From positions 744,001 through 808,000 of the forward strand of contig JAQOOI010000064.1 in the NCBI GenBank assembly GCA_028554645.1: DNA of 64,000 bases. Reading direction: 5' to 3'. Position 1 is the first letter of the stretch, and every line of letters starts with the position of its first letter. The position numbers and the translations under genes are program-made. Positions 13,619 to 26,012 of this stretch are shown piece by piece. The notes beneath the pieces are model-generated. The model was not told the origin of the DNA. It saw nothing but the letters and a program-made list of their open reading frames with translations, and ran no database searches. Origin of the DNA: Omphalotus guepiniiformis (Eukaryota > Basidiomycota > Agaricomycetes > Agaricales > Omphalotaceae).

Positions 13619-15939
13619 CTATTCCAGATTCTCTGGGGCCCAGAGAACACAACGTCCACTGGCATTACCACTTACAGCTCGTTCAACGATATGAGGATGT
13701 GAGCACGTCACGGCTTGGACTGCTGTTATTCTGTTTGGGAACAAGTCAGAAGAGTAAATCAAGAACCAAAAACGGCGTCACGAACTTTGAACGATCAGAG
13801 AGCCTGGCAATAAGATCGCCCTAGAGATACGAAATTCATGTCAGTCAATTTAGTAGCTGACAGATTAGCAGCACCCACTTTGCCAGAAATTATGTCCAGC
13901 GAATGGTTCATGTTACCAATCTACAGATTCTCTCTCAGTCATGATAGCAATCTGAGCCAATAAATACAACATACTGTGAAATGAGGGTAAACGTCCACAT
14001 TCGGAGTCCACTGAGCTCGAAGAATTGTAAGCCATTTACCCTGACCAATTCAGAATTAGTTTGGATATTCAGTTCCAGGCCGCTGAAGTCAACGTACGGT
14101 TTGGCAGTTATGGCTCAGCTTGCAGAATGGCCTTGAAGAAGGGAATGCCTTTGAGCTTTCGAATCTGGAGGAATCAATCTCCCATACTAGACAAGGCGTT
14201 AGTCCCTTAAAGCACTGTAAGAATGAACAGGCAAACGCACTCCTGATTGCATCATCATAACTTGTACTGACAATGCTTCGTCCTCTAGAATCCCAATATG
14301 CAGAGCTGACAGATTTGTCATGCCGCCATTCACCTCGCAAACATCCGGCTCCTCGTTTCGACTTGTGGTATTCAGTGATGACTTCGTTACTAATTTCCAA
14401 AGGCTCATCACTGGTAACAATACTAGGACCGCCAGGAGATGATGCAGGTGGTGTTGGCGGTGTATTGTCGTCGCTTATATCGGCAGCGACCATCTGCAAT
14501 TTCCGAACATCCCATATCCTGTTCAAGTACTCGTAAAAAAAAGCACCTATGTTCAAGAGAAAAAATACCTTAAAAATTTATTGTTACTAGCTGTGAGAAG
14601 AAAATTAGGTCGTGTCGGATTCACGCTGACGCTGCCTATTTTCACTTCTGAAAGCTGATACCATCTTGCTTTCGATTTATCTTGTCGAAGGTCGAGGTGG
14701 GTGACACCGCCAGCCACATCGGATATCCACATTTCGTGACCAGTAGGGGTGAGGTCGATACTACATATCTGCGTTTCCCCCGCGGAGAAAACTTCACGCG
14801 AAACCCCAGAAGTGAAAGACAGTGCTCGCACAGTGCAGTCATAAGCACTCGTATACACCTGATGATCGTTACATCAGAATCGCCCGCGTAAATGAACCAA
14901 ACACACCCACCGTATGGGAGTCGATAGGATCTAGCTTGATGGAAGATATGGACTGGACAGGCCATTATCAGTTTTGAGGCAACGTCTGATATTGGTATCC
15001 CTACCGATTGAGATGTTGCGGGCCAATGGACTTGCAATCGCCAGTACTTCCCCCCTTCTTGATCATCCACGTCAACTTCTTCTTCGTCGTCCACTTCAGC
15101 TCTTGGTGCTCTTGCATCCCAAATACCGAGTTGCCCGTGCTTATCTGAAGGCAATATCAAAATCTAATTTTCTCTGGGAACAGACATGACACACCCCCAA
15201 AGAATATGAGATCTTTCGTGGGCTCTGGATGATAGGCAGCGCTGTACACCCTATTCTGGGTGACTTTCGCTCGCGATACAACTTTGAGTCCTTGCAATCT
15301 CTGACGCAAATCCTCGACCGCGCGCTGATCCTTCTTATCTTGTTCATAGACATATGCGTCGGTATCAGCGACGCGTCGCGGTTGTGGGGTCTGTGAAATG
15401 GCTTGCAGTTCGGAGGCAAGCGACGCGACTTCCTTCGTATCTTCTTCGGTGAGACTGATTAAATCTAATTCCATATGGCGAGGACGCTTCGCTAGCCGCT
15501 GCTTTTCTTCGGCTTCAATCCGTTCCTCAGCCTCTCTAGCCAGTCTTTCTTGTTCCTCCGCCTGATATGATGCGGTGAGCTTCACAATACACAACCACGT
15601 CCTAAATGATGCACACCTCGCGCTTCCGCTTCATCGTCGGCGTCTCATTAGGATCGACACCGGCAGCACCTCTGAGACGCGCAGACTGTCTTCTCGGAGC
15701 TTCAACAGCTTCCCTTTTCACTCTCTTCGATGGCTGCACCGGCTTTGCTTTGGTTTTAGGTGCTGAGTTTTGTTTTTTCGTAAACCCGAGCCCTTCCACA
15801 GCCTGTTTGAGTTCGAGCTGTTCGAGGAGCGCGCGGTTGCGAGCTATGTTCGCTTGCCGCTCAAGTTCACTTGAGAAGACATAAGTAACATAAGAGTCCC
15901 ATAGCACGATCGGACGTACTATTCAGAGAGTTGAGGCAT
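13619..15939 (-). CDS. CMR1: WD40 DNA damage-binding protein Cmr1 (DDB2/WDR76 family)
   Basis: Nuclear WD40 protein bound to chromatin and linked to DNA metabolism and protein quality-control foci in yeast. The ATG at 15937-15939 begins MPQLSEYELERQANIARNRA, the hallmark N-terminus of this family; the Y codon is split by the first intron. A basic Lys/Arg region with RQSARLRGAAGVDPNETPTM and a Glu-rich helix follow, then WD repeats with signatures such as SDKHGQLGIWDARAPRA, VYTSAYDCTVRALSF, LDLRQD, and EWRHDKSVSSAYWDSRGRSI. The last exons encode WLTILRAQWTPNVDVYPHFT, GNMNHSLDIISGK, and VLWAPENLE-stop at 13619-13621. At least seven introns are evident. Upstream is a 455-bp intergenic region with a CACGTG site. 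Confidence 0.9.
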
Positions 15940-16394
15940 GGCAAGGCGTGTTTTGGGAAATAATACGCAACGGAAGAGCACAACTCCTCAGTGACCAGTT
16001 GACTCAGTCTCCTGTCCACCAGTAGCCAGGTAACGTCACATCACGTGAGTATGTCACATCACTGTCCTCAGAAGAATAAAAATTAAATTGAGATTGAACA
16101 AAGGCGGCGAAAACCTACAGTACGTATAGATATGGGGGCTAGCACTACATATTCGGATAAGGAAACGGAATCAGAGCAAGATAGCAGAAAAAGACTAGTA
16201 GGCAGGTATCGCAGGCTCTGCATAGCAAGAGACAAAGGACGGTGCTGGGTAATATGACGCGAAAAGGCTACAGTACTGCGAAATGAAAAACCATACATAA
16301 AGGGAATCTAATCATCCGCATGAAGAGATGTGTAAGGTAGACACGAAGATCCGCCAAAAGCAAAGGAAGGAAAATAGCACCAAGTACCAATGGC
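15940..16394 (-). promoter_or_regulatory. CMR1 5' region with CACGTG between two GTCACATCAC copies
   Basis: Upstream of CMR1 and downstream of the next minus-strand gene. GTCACATCAC occurs at 16035-16044 and again at 16053-16062, and a CACGTG E-box (16042-16047) overlaps the first copy. The paired arrangement about 100 bp from the ATG suggests a regulatory element, but the factor is unknown. No coding sequence is evident. Confidence 0.4.
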
Positions 16395-18251
16395 CTAAGT
16401 CACTTCCAGAACAGATACTTCCAGGACACGGAACAAGCTCGTATCCTTGGAGTCCTCCGACCAGCCGACTGTCTCTCTCCAATTGACTGCGTTGGCTTCT
16501 TTCTCACCTGCACCAGCAAATATTCCAACCTCGTCGTCGTTCAAGCCTCGGAAGATCAAAAAGAGCCGCGTAAAGACGCAATCTGTGGTCACTGTAATAT
16601 CCACAGCTGCAGCAATTTTGCCCGGCGTCATGAAGCGATAAGCAATGTTTTTGTGCACGGCAAATGAGGAAATATTATTGCTAAGGACGCGGGGTCAGAT
16701 ATTCGTATGAAACACCAGCACACGACGAACATACTTGATAAAGTTCGTTCGGGCATACAAAGACATGCCAAGCTGGTCCAGGACATTCCTTAGATGAGGT
16801 ATAAAATCTCCGAAAGACATTGCGTAACCGTTCCGAGGTGCGACCACCTCATCTGGGTCCAGCATTCCTGCTTCAGGTCTGATTGCTAGTCAATATCGGT
16901 ACAAAAGGTATAATGTCCGGATGTACATACATTACTTCATAATATAGAGCCGTCGAGGCAGTTTCACTGTCAAAATGTTCTATAGCGCCACCGGGATGTA
17001 CTCTCAGGAAGTATTTGACTTTATTGCTGTCCAGCGTCTCCGGATGAGGGCAGGTCGTACCCAACTTCCAGTACGGAGATAGCACAAGAGTCAGGTCACA
17101 ATATGTCACCTCTGGTGACAAAATGCTAAGGTTGCACTTTGCTTTTGTTGGTTTGGCAGCCACTGCTAGTTTAGTCATGACGCGAGAGTTGAACATAAAA
17201 TCGGGTGTATATTCTTCTTGGTTTGCTAGCCGGGTTCCAGTGAACTCCATCTTGTGCGTGTCGCCTTGATGAACGATGTCGAGTTTCCCCCAGAACATTC
17301 CGTCTACAGTGGTACCATCTTCCATGCGTGACATGTCGAGTTCGTCAGAATTGACCGTGGTATCTAGAGCCACATGCTGTCCCGGTACCAATTCCAAGTT
17401 GAATGTTGCGTCCATCTCTAATACGGGAGGTGGTCTAAGCAGGATGATGTCTGATCATTAGAGCGGATGTCAATAGGTTATCAACTTACGGTGGAGGACT
17501 GTGAGAGGGTTGGGCTCATCTTCAGGCCAACGGTCATGAACAAGACATTTGAAACTCACGGAGGTTCATCTGGTGGAGGGGGAGCATCGCTGACAATTTC
17601 AACGCGAAGACCCTGAGCCCCCATCGAGGCAATCTGGTAAGAATCTTCGCTCGTTAACTATGATAGTGGAAATGTCATGAATAGTTTCTAGATTTGAAGA
17701 CTCGACGCACATAGATATATGGACCAGCAACCAATCGCTGAAAACAGAATCATAAGATTCAGAACAATTCGCAAGGTTTTCGCAAGGAAACAAACATACT
17801 GCAGCTTGTATGGAGGCATATTCGACCGGCACCCGCAAGGTAAACATAGCGTCCGGAGGTGGTCTTGCCCAACTTCTTGCCGCCTCTTCAAGTTCCTAGA
17901 GTATAATGAACATAGTACACGATCGACGATCGATCGAGGAGAATCGTGGCGTACGACAAAGGTACTTGGAAGCTGAACAGAGGTGAGTTGTGAGATCTGG
18001 CGTTGAAGAGGACGACCTCACTGTCCGAATAGTTTCCATTTCGCCAAAAGCGAGAGTCAATAGACGTGTTCTAGCGATGGCCATCTGGGCCTGTTTGTCG
18101 CGCAAGTCCGCCTCCTTGCTTTTGGGTTTGAACTTGCCCCAGAATGACTGGGATGGGAGGCTCGCATTTGAACCACTGAATGGAAGAGAAGAATTAAATA
18201 AGAAAGATTGAGGCAGATAAAGAGAGAAACTCACGCTGGAGAGAGAAGCAT
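16395..18251 (-). CDS. Conserved-looking protein of unknown function, basidiomycete type
   Basis: I do not recognise this protein. The ATG at 18249-18251 starts MLLSPA and splices to GSNASLPSQSFWGKFKPKSK, a basic region, then a predicted helix (RTRLLTLAFGEMETIRTVRS). Exons follow with the Pro-rich DAPPPPDEPP region. A long exon (about 16930-17415) encodes NLELVPGQHVALDTTVNSDE, GMFWGKLDIVHQGDTHKMEF, LSPEVTYCDLTLVLSPYWKL and VKYFLRVHPGGAIEHFDSET. The last exon has TPGKIAAAVDITVTTDCVFT and RLFLIFRGLNDDEVGIFAGA, ending EVSVLEVT-stop at 16395-16397. There is no signal peptide or clear membrane segment. The composition suggests two globular beta-rich domains. Intron density and codon use resemble the neighbours, so it is a normal expressed gene. 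It shares a 178-bp divergent spacer with the SAP-domain gene. Confidence 0.75.
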
Positions 18252-18429
18252 ATCGGAGAAGAGAGGATAAATGAAGATTGTTATGGGGCAAGAGTCGAAT
18301 TCTCAGAATGGAGATCCATACAACGATGAAAACACGAGGCAGATTATATTATCTATCCGAGCCAATCTTTTTGTCACGTGGTCTCTCCCTTTTCCTCCGA
18401 CCCACTCCTTCAAAAATTTAGAGTCCAAA

Positions 18430-19288
18430 ATGCTCCTTCGTCCTGCATTTCGTTCTCTTTCTCAGCAGCGGAGGTCTTTTGTTTCCTCAGTACTGCTCTC
18501 AAGACCTTGGAACAAGCTCAGTATCACTGATCTGAAGAAGGAAGCGCGCACCCGTGGTCTGTCACCGTATGTTGCTCCTACTCTCTCTTTCGTGACAATG
18601 TCGAACCTGACAGTGTCCAACCTCTCTCAAGAACGGGAAATAAGACTGCTATCATCAAGCGTATTCAGGAGCACGAGAAAAGTCTATCTTCTAGTGCCGT
18701 CGTTTCGCAGGAGGTGATTCGTGCTTCCATTGAGGAAGTGCCCGTGGATGCCAAGGAAGGTGAAACGCCTGGTATTCCTCTAACATCTCAATCTACCGCT
18801 CCGGCACCCGACTTCTTCAATGTTGTTCTTCCGGATGCAGCGTATGAGACACCCGAGGCACCTGTTCAAATTGTAAGTCCAGTTTCCTCTTCTCGCCGAG
18901 CCATTATGCACGCGGCCTTACGCGTTTTGAGCATAATGAAGCGATCCAAACTATCAACTGACACGTCTCGTTATAGCCTTATGCTTTTGACTTTTGGGAA
19001 TCTTCGTCGTCCAACACAGCCGTTCCGGTAGCGGATGAGAACACCTTGCCCAAGATGGTGGTTGTTGGTGGCGCAGAAACACATCGAGACGGAGGTCCTT
19101 CTCACAAACTTCTTGATGACTATTCGCCTTCACTTCCACCGCTTGTTGAAAATGAAGCATCGACGTCTTCGTCGAATTCCTCTTCGACTCCGCCAGGTAA
19201 AGGCGGTTTGTGGGATGACATTGTTGAAGATTTGGGGTTACCGCCACGCGCAGAGCTGAAAAAATCTTTTCTTAAACTCTTTGCATAA
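18430..19288 (+). CDS. Mitochondrial SAP-domain protein
   Basis: Three exons (18430-18566, 18632-18872, 18977-19288) sum to 690 nt, or 229 residues. The N-terminus (MLLRPAFRSLSQQRRSFVSS) is a strong mitochondrial presequence. A SAP motif follows at about residues 30-65: WNKLSITDLKKEARTRGLSP joined across the first intron to TGNKTAIIKRIQEHE. SAP motifs usually bind DNA or RNA, so a role with mitochondrial nucleic acid is possible, but this is inference. The remainder is Ser/Pro/Glu-rich with a short conserved-looking block (KMVVVGGAETHRDGGPSHKL) and a C-terminal helix (GLPPRAELKKSFLKLFA). The GTATGT donor at 18567 and the CAAG acceptor restore the glycine loop of the SAP motif. I cannot name an orthologue. 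Confidence 0.8.
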
Positions 19289-19427
19289 GGGTCTACAGTA
19301 CATAGCTACTATTCACGTCCTCCAGCATAAGTACACGACTGAAAGGAGCTTTCATGGTTTCGTTAGAAATTTTAAATAAGAGCCTGTAGATTGAACTTTA
19401 GCCGCAGACGCACGCGGGAATTTAGCA

Positions 19428-20034
19428 ATGCATTTTCTTCTAAGACGTTCATCAACGCGATACCTACTTCAACTCTCGCGACACCGATCCATTCATGCCA
19501 CTGCTGGAGTACGCGGAGCGCTAGTAGGACCACCTCATCCTATATCACATCTGCGTCCAGTCATTTATGATGACCTTCAATTGCCTGCTGCTCCTCCCCT
19601 TCTCTATCATCCCTATTCTCTCCAGGAATTCAATCCTGAACCTGCAAGCAGCGAAAACTCCCTTGAACTACAATGGAAGCTTCAAAGGCAGCAATTTGAT
19701 GATTATAGCCAGAACTTTTGGTTAGACGTACGTCCCCTTCGATTCCATCTCTGAGATTTTGTGTTGAACTTCGTGATAGAGCAACACTCGCTTCGAAGCT
19801 GCGAAAGAAGCTGTTCTCACCAGTCTACCTTCTACCGCTACCTCGTTGGACAAAGAGAATGCTTTATCTGAGTTCTATATGCAATGGCTTATGCAGGAGA
19901 GGTCGCGTGTGGATGAATACACTCGAGTTTGGCGTGCATGGAATCTAGCCAACCTAGCCCTCGCGGCTCGAGTCGAGTATCGCAAGCTGCCTTCTCGGAT
20001 CGCAAAATGGTTCACATTCTCGAAAGCAAAATAG
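19428..20034 (+). CDS. COA8: Cytochrome c oxidase assembly factor COA8 (APOPT1 family)
   Basis: Mitochondrial factor that supports cytochrome c oxidase assembly, especially under oxidative stress. Two exons (19428-19727, 19780-20034) sum to 555 nt, or 184 residues. A presequence (MHFLLRRSSTRYLLQLSRHR) is followed by the family block LLYHPYSLQEFNPEP, ELQWKLQRQQFDDYSQNFWL joined to DSNTRFEAAKEA, then LSEFYMQWLMQERSRVDEYT and RVWRAWNLANLALAARVEY. All are characteristic positions of the APOPT family. The end is convergent with NUP133, with 97 bp between stop codons. Confidence 0.88.
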
Positions 20035-20131
20035 ACGTAGCTATGATACACTGGCTTTTCGCCCACAAAAGACAGTTGGTGGTGCATTACACCAAGCATT
20101 ACAGACAACCGGGTCTCTCATAAGATACTTT

Positions 20132-23100
20132 TTACATGCCATCTGCAGCATCCCACATAATATCCTGCACTGCCAACTCTCTCACCCGATGATATACATC
20201 ATTCAGATCTAGCTCTCCTAACTTGTCACATTCAACGTTGTAATCCTGAATGACCCTCTCAATTTGATCTTGGGGCATGCCAGGCCATCGAGAGGCTATT
20301 TCCTCCGCAGTGGGGACAATCAATGCAACGTCAGGTATTGTTTCGTACCCTTCGGGTTGGTAGTCTCTCGGTAATATCTCGAGGAGCGTGTTGTAGAGAG
20401 CAGTGTTTTGGAATCTCTGGCCCAACTCGGTATCGGTGACGTTTGTCGTTTTTCGTATTGCATCCCAGCTATGTGATTGTGTATCAGAAGAGAAGCAAAG
20501 CTGAAAAAGATGGTACAAACTCGTCGTGTACGTAGATTCTCCGCCAGACAGTTCGGAATGCTGCGGCTTTACGGGCCTCAGGTACCTGAAAGGCATTTCT
20601 CTCAGAGCTTGGCAAACCAATACAGAATCGCGCCTTACCTGGCACCTCGCTAGAAGATGCAATGCTGTAGCATAGTCTCCAACGGTATCAAAGTTGTCCT
20701 TCAAAGTCAGTACATCAACGGCATCTTCAATTGATAGGGCTTTTCCTTGAAGCAAATCGCGTATCAAATTCTTGAAGATCTGAAAAGACACTTGAGCACT
20801 CCGCAAATGTCAATAAAAAAATTCGTTCCGCACAAGAGTCATCTCTTTTCTGTCGGACAGCGTTGAAGCTCTTTCCTTGACGATGGTATCAATCTGAGCG
20901 TCAAGGGACCGCCTGCCCCGAATATTACCGAGAACGACATTGAATTCTTCTAGCAATGTTTCGTGCACGCCGATGAAATCAAGGTCGTCGTGGAACGCTG
21001 CGCAGGAGGATGAGTTGAAAGTTCTTGAAGCACGGACGATACGCATGGAGACTCACCATCTAGAAGTCCATCATCCGCTGCACCGTCTGATTCTAGCAGA
21101 TGCGCAAGATGTGACAATTTCCCAATGCTGAGTTCGAGCTATAAGAAATAGCGTCATGAAAATGATCCTATTTTCATGTGTGTCAGACTTACATGTTTGA
21201 CCTTTAGATTGACCGCTTGTTCTGAATCTGCGAGAAGCGCCTTGGCAGCAGCTTCATAGCGACTCTTGCTCAAGTGTTGAATCCATGAAATCGCATTGGC
21301 AGGATTCTCCTCAAAGAATCTGTCTATATAGGGGCTATAAGCTGGATCTTGCGCGAACAGTGCACGAACTTCGCCTGGCAAGAACGTTCAGTTGAACATT
21401 TTCTCTTTTCCAGAGCATAGGTGCGTACCATGCTGAATATACCACCGATAGAGTTCAGCCGTGAATTGACTCTGGAAGCGCTCAATATATGCCTGAATTC
21501 TGGGAAGATTGGGATTATCTTCGGGTGGGTATACAGTGTCTCTGTGGCACAGAGCGACAAGGGAGCTGAAGTCGCGGTATTTCTCGGCTAGAGCAAATGC
21601 CTCATTAGCGTAGCCATGTCGTCCTAAAATGGGGGGTTATTTATGTGAAGATGAAGAAATAATCGAAAGACGAACGCAAGGTCTCTAAGGCCTCCGGCCG
21701 AAGCAAGTCAAACTTCTGTCGCAGTTCGTGCAAGTTACGCTCGATCCCAGGTTCATCTGCTTCTACGGAGCTGGTGAGAGACAGGATCAGAACGTTCTCA
21801 CAAGGTTCATCAGGAGCACATACATGGTCAGCCAGTCTATCTTTTCTGAAATACACGCAAAGAGTATTGCAGCGAGATCTGGTAGTTGGGTATTGGGCTC
21901 GAGATTCTTCGGTGCCCTATTCCCAGCTGTTGGAGAGTCGATCACTCTTGTCGTAGTATCAAATAGTGCTAAAGTGCCATCAATGATAGCGGGTTCGCTT
22001 GTCCAAGGTTTGACCATGGGGAGGTCGATACCATAGAGAATGAGATGATCCTCCCGATGCTCGAACGCGGAAGTGAGTGCAGTCTGGGAGGAAATTGATT
22101 AGTACATTTTTTATACAGTTCAAGTGTCCATTTACTTACCAGCAATACTCGATTCGCCTCCGGTAGCAACGTAGCTATATTCCTACCAGTCTGCTGGGCT
22201 GCATTGAGTGCAATGTCGGGTACTCTTTGTAGTAATAGTCCAAGATCGCCAATGTGAAGACGGAAAAAGGCACGCATGTAATCTTCGTGATGGGCTTCAC
22301 CAACTTCCAACATGTAGCCGTACACCGTATCATTGAGAACACTGTGTGTAGGACCTGTCCTAGAAAAAAAAACCGTTACAGAACATAACTCGGAGTCAAG
22401 CGTAACATCTCACGCGAGATATTCATTGTGTCGTATCCATAGATGATATGCAGCATTCAGCTTCTCTGCATCAGTTGCAAGCTTTTGTCGACACCGCTGC
22501 GAAATCTTGAGGCAGGTGGGCGTCAAAAAATCAGGCGCTGTCATAGGATTTTGACTACCTTGACGAGCACTGCATTGTCATTTATGAACTGAATTAGCCA
22601 GCTCAAGCGCTCCCTCCGAGTCTTGAGCTGAGAGGTCATATCATGATTGTTCCGGACTAATTCTGGATCTAGAAATAGGGTGAACTAAGTAAGAGAGCAG
22701 TACAATTAACATGTATATATCTCACCAGATTCGAGGATAGCATCACTTAATTGTTCTGCTCCTTGCATCAAACTTTCTTCATCTACTTCAGGCGGGAAGC
22801 TGAAATGAAGGGGATTCTGGTTTCCTATGAGCACACTGCGGAAATAAGTGGCAAAGGGAGCTCACATTCGGTAGTGATCCATAAAGAATAGCTTGCGACA
22901 TGATTGACTTGATGAGATGTGCTCGCCCGCTTCTGTTAATGGACGTTAGAGATGTCACCAGAAAAGTATACAACAAACAGGTACTCGGAATCAAAAGCCA
23001 AAACCTTGTCAATATCAACATGAACTTTCATCATCGTTGCAGCAGTAAGAACCAAAACGACGCTATCACTCTGCATGATTCCGACCCCCAAAGTTCGGTC

Positions 23101-24812
23101 ACTGGCAGACTTGAGTTCAAGCCGCTCTTGATAGTCGGACTCTACAACTGTACATCAGTAAGCCCCGACGTCATCGAAGAGTCGGTATCACCTCTTGCAC
23201 ACAGTGCCACAGCGTCTCCAAACTGAATGCTAACGAGCAAGCCATCTGGTAGAAGTTGCAATCTGGGGTGCATTGGAGCGCCTGAAGATGAGGTCTAAAG
23301 TGCGGATTAGGTCACCTCCAAAAAAAAGGACAAAAACAAATAAAACTCACACTTTGATAAGGCACACTCCTTACGGTGTCGACCTTGAAAATGTCATTGA
23401 TGTATGAGAGCTGGGCCAATGCATAAATTCGCCTAATTCCGGTTGCGTCCATGGCCATGACGTTGTCTTCCTCAGGACCCGCATAAGATACGAGCACGAC
23501 CAATTTATTTGCACTGTTGAAAGATTAGGTATTGTCGCATTCACGTATTCACAAGAACGTACCCATCGATTGCCAAATCCACCAACTCAAGGTCTAGTTT
23601 TGCATCATCTTTTTCGACTGCACTACCAAATGTCTTCCGTATCACCTCCCTTACAGCTTCAGCAACATCTTCATCAACAAGAAGCTCTTCCCAATTTTCC
23701 AACTTCATGTCCCATTTTTGCACTCTAGAATCAATCAATGCCCATATCTCCCTGCCTCCATCAAGTGTTGTAGCTCCAAGAGCGACTGCATTAACGTTTC
23801 CCGGCTCCGGTGTGAGGGAAGGTTGGTTGGACACTGATGAAGCCGGTGTGAATATGGAAGGTATGAGCCTGGACAGTGAAAGGGAAGGCCCAGGTTTTGA
23901 GAACGGGTGTGATGTCAAGTGATATTTGCCGCCGGTCGAGGTCAAGATTAGTCTAAAGAGAGTCCCTGATGTAGTGGACACAACGTATGTATGAGGCTGG
24001 AAAGAGGTTATTTAAAGCTCGTAAGTGAATCAAACTTGGCTTACATCTACTCGAACTAAACTCGTAACAAGATCTTCTGTGGATAACCCAAGGTAGGTGG
24101 TAGAGTAGCGGTCGCCTCCAGCGAGGCCTATTCCAATGCTATCCCAGAAACGAATTTCACCAGTGGTTGATATTAGGATAAGACCAGGCTCACGACCCGA
24201 ACCGTGAGGTACTAGGCTATGGAACGGCGGACTCGTTTGATTATAGTCCCACGGGCAAGCAAAGATATAGCATGCAGGTATACCCTTTACGGCCTACAGA
24301 AGATATTTCAGAATGCGAGACCAGCTCGTGTATGAGGTATTTGCTCGAACCAATGCGTGTTGCCACACAAAACATGTCTGCATAGATGCAACTAAGGCGA
24401 AACCGGTAAAAGTATCTATCTCTCCTGAATACAGATCTCTATAAAAATCTGGCGGAAGACATGAGACTGTATACATCGTAGGACTGAAAAAGTACGTACC
24501 GGCATTCTTCAGGATCTGTGAAACTTCTACGGGTAGCTCTGCATAGAAAGAAACAGAAAGTTGGTCCGATTTTGCGAACAAAGTCTCTCCACTAGCTCTT
24601 GGAGCGCTTCGTTCCGATATCACAGAGTTTGATTCATCAATATCCATGGTAGAGACGACTGAACCATCATTTGAAAATCCATTTCGGTCCGTTGCGCGAG
24701 TTGGAGTATTGAGGCGTGAACCATGAGCGACACGACGACGTGGTGGAGACGCTGGAGGTTGACGAAGACGTGTAGAACGACGAGGAGTCGGGGAAGGAGA
24801 GAAGGTGGCCAT
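20132..24812 (-). CDS. NUP133: Nuclear pore complex protein Nup133-like
   Basis: Scaffold nucleoporin of the Y (Nup107-160/Nup84) complex. The ATG at 24810-24812 gives MATFSPSPTPRRSTRLRQPP, a basic disordered N-terminus common in fungal Nup133. An N-terminal beta-propeller region follows with LSVSFYAELPVEVSQILKNA, DTFTGFALVASMQTCFVWQH and REIWALIDSRVQKWDMKLEN. The C-terminal half is all-helical with AAQQTGRNIATLLPEANRVL, YEAAAKALLADSEQAVNLKV and a final block NLIRDLLQGKALSIEDAVDV. It ends DIMWDAADGM-stop at 20132-20134. Many short introns break the gene. Nup155 shares the propeller fold and is the main alternative, but size (about 1.2-1.3 thousand residues) and C-terminus fit Nup133 better. 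The start is 95 bp from the divergent RPB12 start. Confidence 0.75.
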
Positions 24813-24907
24813 CGCGACCTTTGAAGTCGAAGAGCAGGCCCTGGTCAAAGCAGACGCGTTTGGTGTTTGTTCATGTTGATTGGTTTTTCTCTTCCTACCC
24901 CTTCATA
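24813..24907. promoter_or_regulatory. 95-bp divergent spacer between NUP133 and RPB12
   Basis: Only 95 bp separate the start codons. It includes CT-rich sequence (TTTTTCTCTTCCTACCCCTTC) just before the RPB12 ATG, typical for fungal initiation regions. Confidence 0.4.
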
Positions 24908-25230
24908 ATGAACACCAACGAACAGCAATCCTTTGGAAATTCCAACAATATGGGCGGTGGAATGCCTACGCAGATGCCGAGACAGGACATGGAATATTTG
25001 TGTGCTGGTATGGAGCTTTCCGTGGCCAGAAGCAAAGAAACAATAACTTAACTTTCTATCAAGACTGCGGGGCGAGAAACGAGATAAAATCTCGAGAACC
25101 AATACGATGTAGAGAATGCGGACATCGGATCATGTACAAAAAGCGTACCAGACGAAGTGCGTGCTTTCTGTTATCTGTATGGTTGCATTCTCACATTGGA
25201 TTTATAGTGGTTCAATTTGAAGCTCGATGA
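24908..25230 (+). CDS. RPB12: RNA polymerase I/II/III subunit RPABC4 (Rpb12)
   Basis: Small zinc-binding subunit common to all three nuclear RNA polymerases. Three exons (24908-25007, 25064-25156, 25208-25230) sum to 216 nt, or 71 residues. A Gln/Asn/Met-rich N-terminal extension precedes the conserved core [35 protein letters not shown], and MVQFEAR-stop. The four zinc ligands are two CxxC pairs (CADC, CREC). Introns split the D of ADCG and the M of RRM, both with good GT-AG borders. Confidence 0.97.
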
Positions 25231-25347
25231 GTGCAGCTTCGTGCGGTGGTGAGGTTATATGAAGAATCCAATAGATGAATGTAACACTAATGACACAACA
25301 ACATAATAAAGATAGCCAAAGATAAAACATGGTATGTATGATCCAGC

Positions 25348-26012
25348 CTATTTCGCACCAGCAGAGAACTCTGATTTGAATGAACGTCAGGGAAAATGGC
25401 AGGGAAATAGAGGGGAAGGCAACGTACTAGTGACAGACTTTGTTCCTTCCGAAATAGCATGCTTTGCAAGTTCACCAGGCAAGATGAGGCGCACACTGGT
25501 TTGGATTTCCCGTGATGAGATCGTTGATTTCTTGGAATATGTAGCAAGTTCTGCAATAAGCCTTTAGTCACCCACAATTTCAATCATTTCAACGAGCAAA
25601 CACACTAGATGCCTCAGTTGCAATCCGTTCAAAAATATCGTTCACGAAGGAATTGAGGATAGCCATAGCCTTGTTGGAAATACCAGTGTCTGGATGCACT
25701 TGCTTGAGGACTGGCACACACGATGAGTACCGACAAGGCATTTGGTCAACGACACCAATCGCACCTTTATAGATGTATGAGCTGTAGGTTTCCTTTCTCG
25801 CCTTCTTTCTCTTCTTCTTCTCGCCATCGGCAGCACCAGTACTGGCCTTGCTTTTGCTGGCTGTCTTCTTAGCGGCCTTAGCACCCTCAGTCTTCGCGGG
25901 TGCTTTACCAGCAGTAGAAGCAGGAGCTTTAGATGCCGTGGAAGCGGGCTAAACAATATTAAATGAAAAGACACGGGAGGAGAAAATAGTTCCTGCGTAC
26001 TTTGGGAGCCAT
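25348..26012 (-). CDS. HTB1: Histone H2B, copy 1
   Basis: Core histone. The first coding exon is only 12 nt (MAPK, start 26010-26012). It is followed by a Lys/Ala/Ser-rich tail ([20 protein letters not shown]) and the histone fold: [66 protein letters not shown], and [20 protein letters not shown]. It ends TKFSAGAK-stop at 25348-25350; the Lys of GTKSV is the conserved ubiquitination site. Four introns have the same positions and phases as in the second H2B gene at 31236-31889. The copies differ only in the N-terminal tail (EGAKAAKK versus [13 protein letters not shown] versus APADG). No H2A gene lies next to it. Confidence 0.96.

Noticed and set aside
21728..22036. 102-codon plus-strand ORF opposite NUP133
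   Set aside because: Shadow of the NUP133 exons on the other strand; no codon or domain support.
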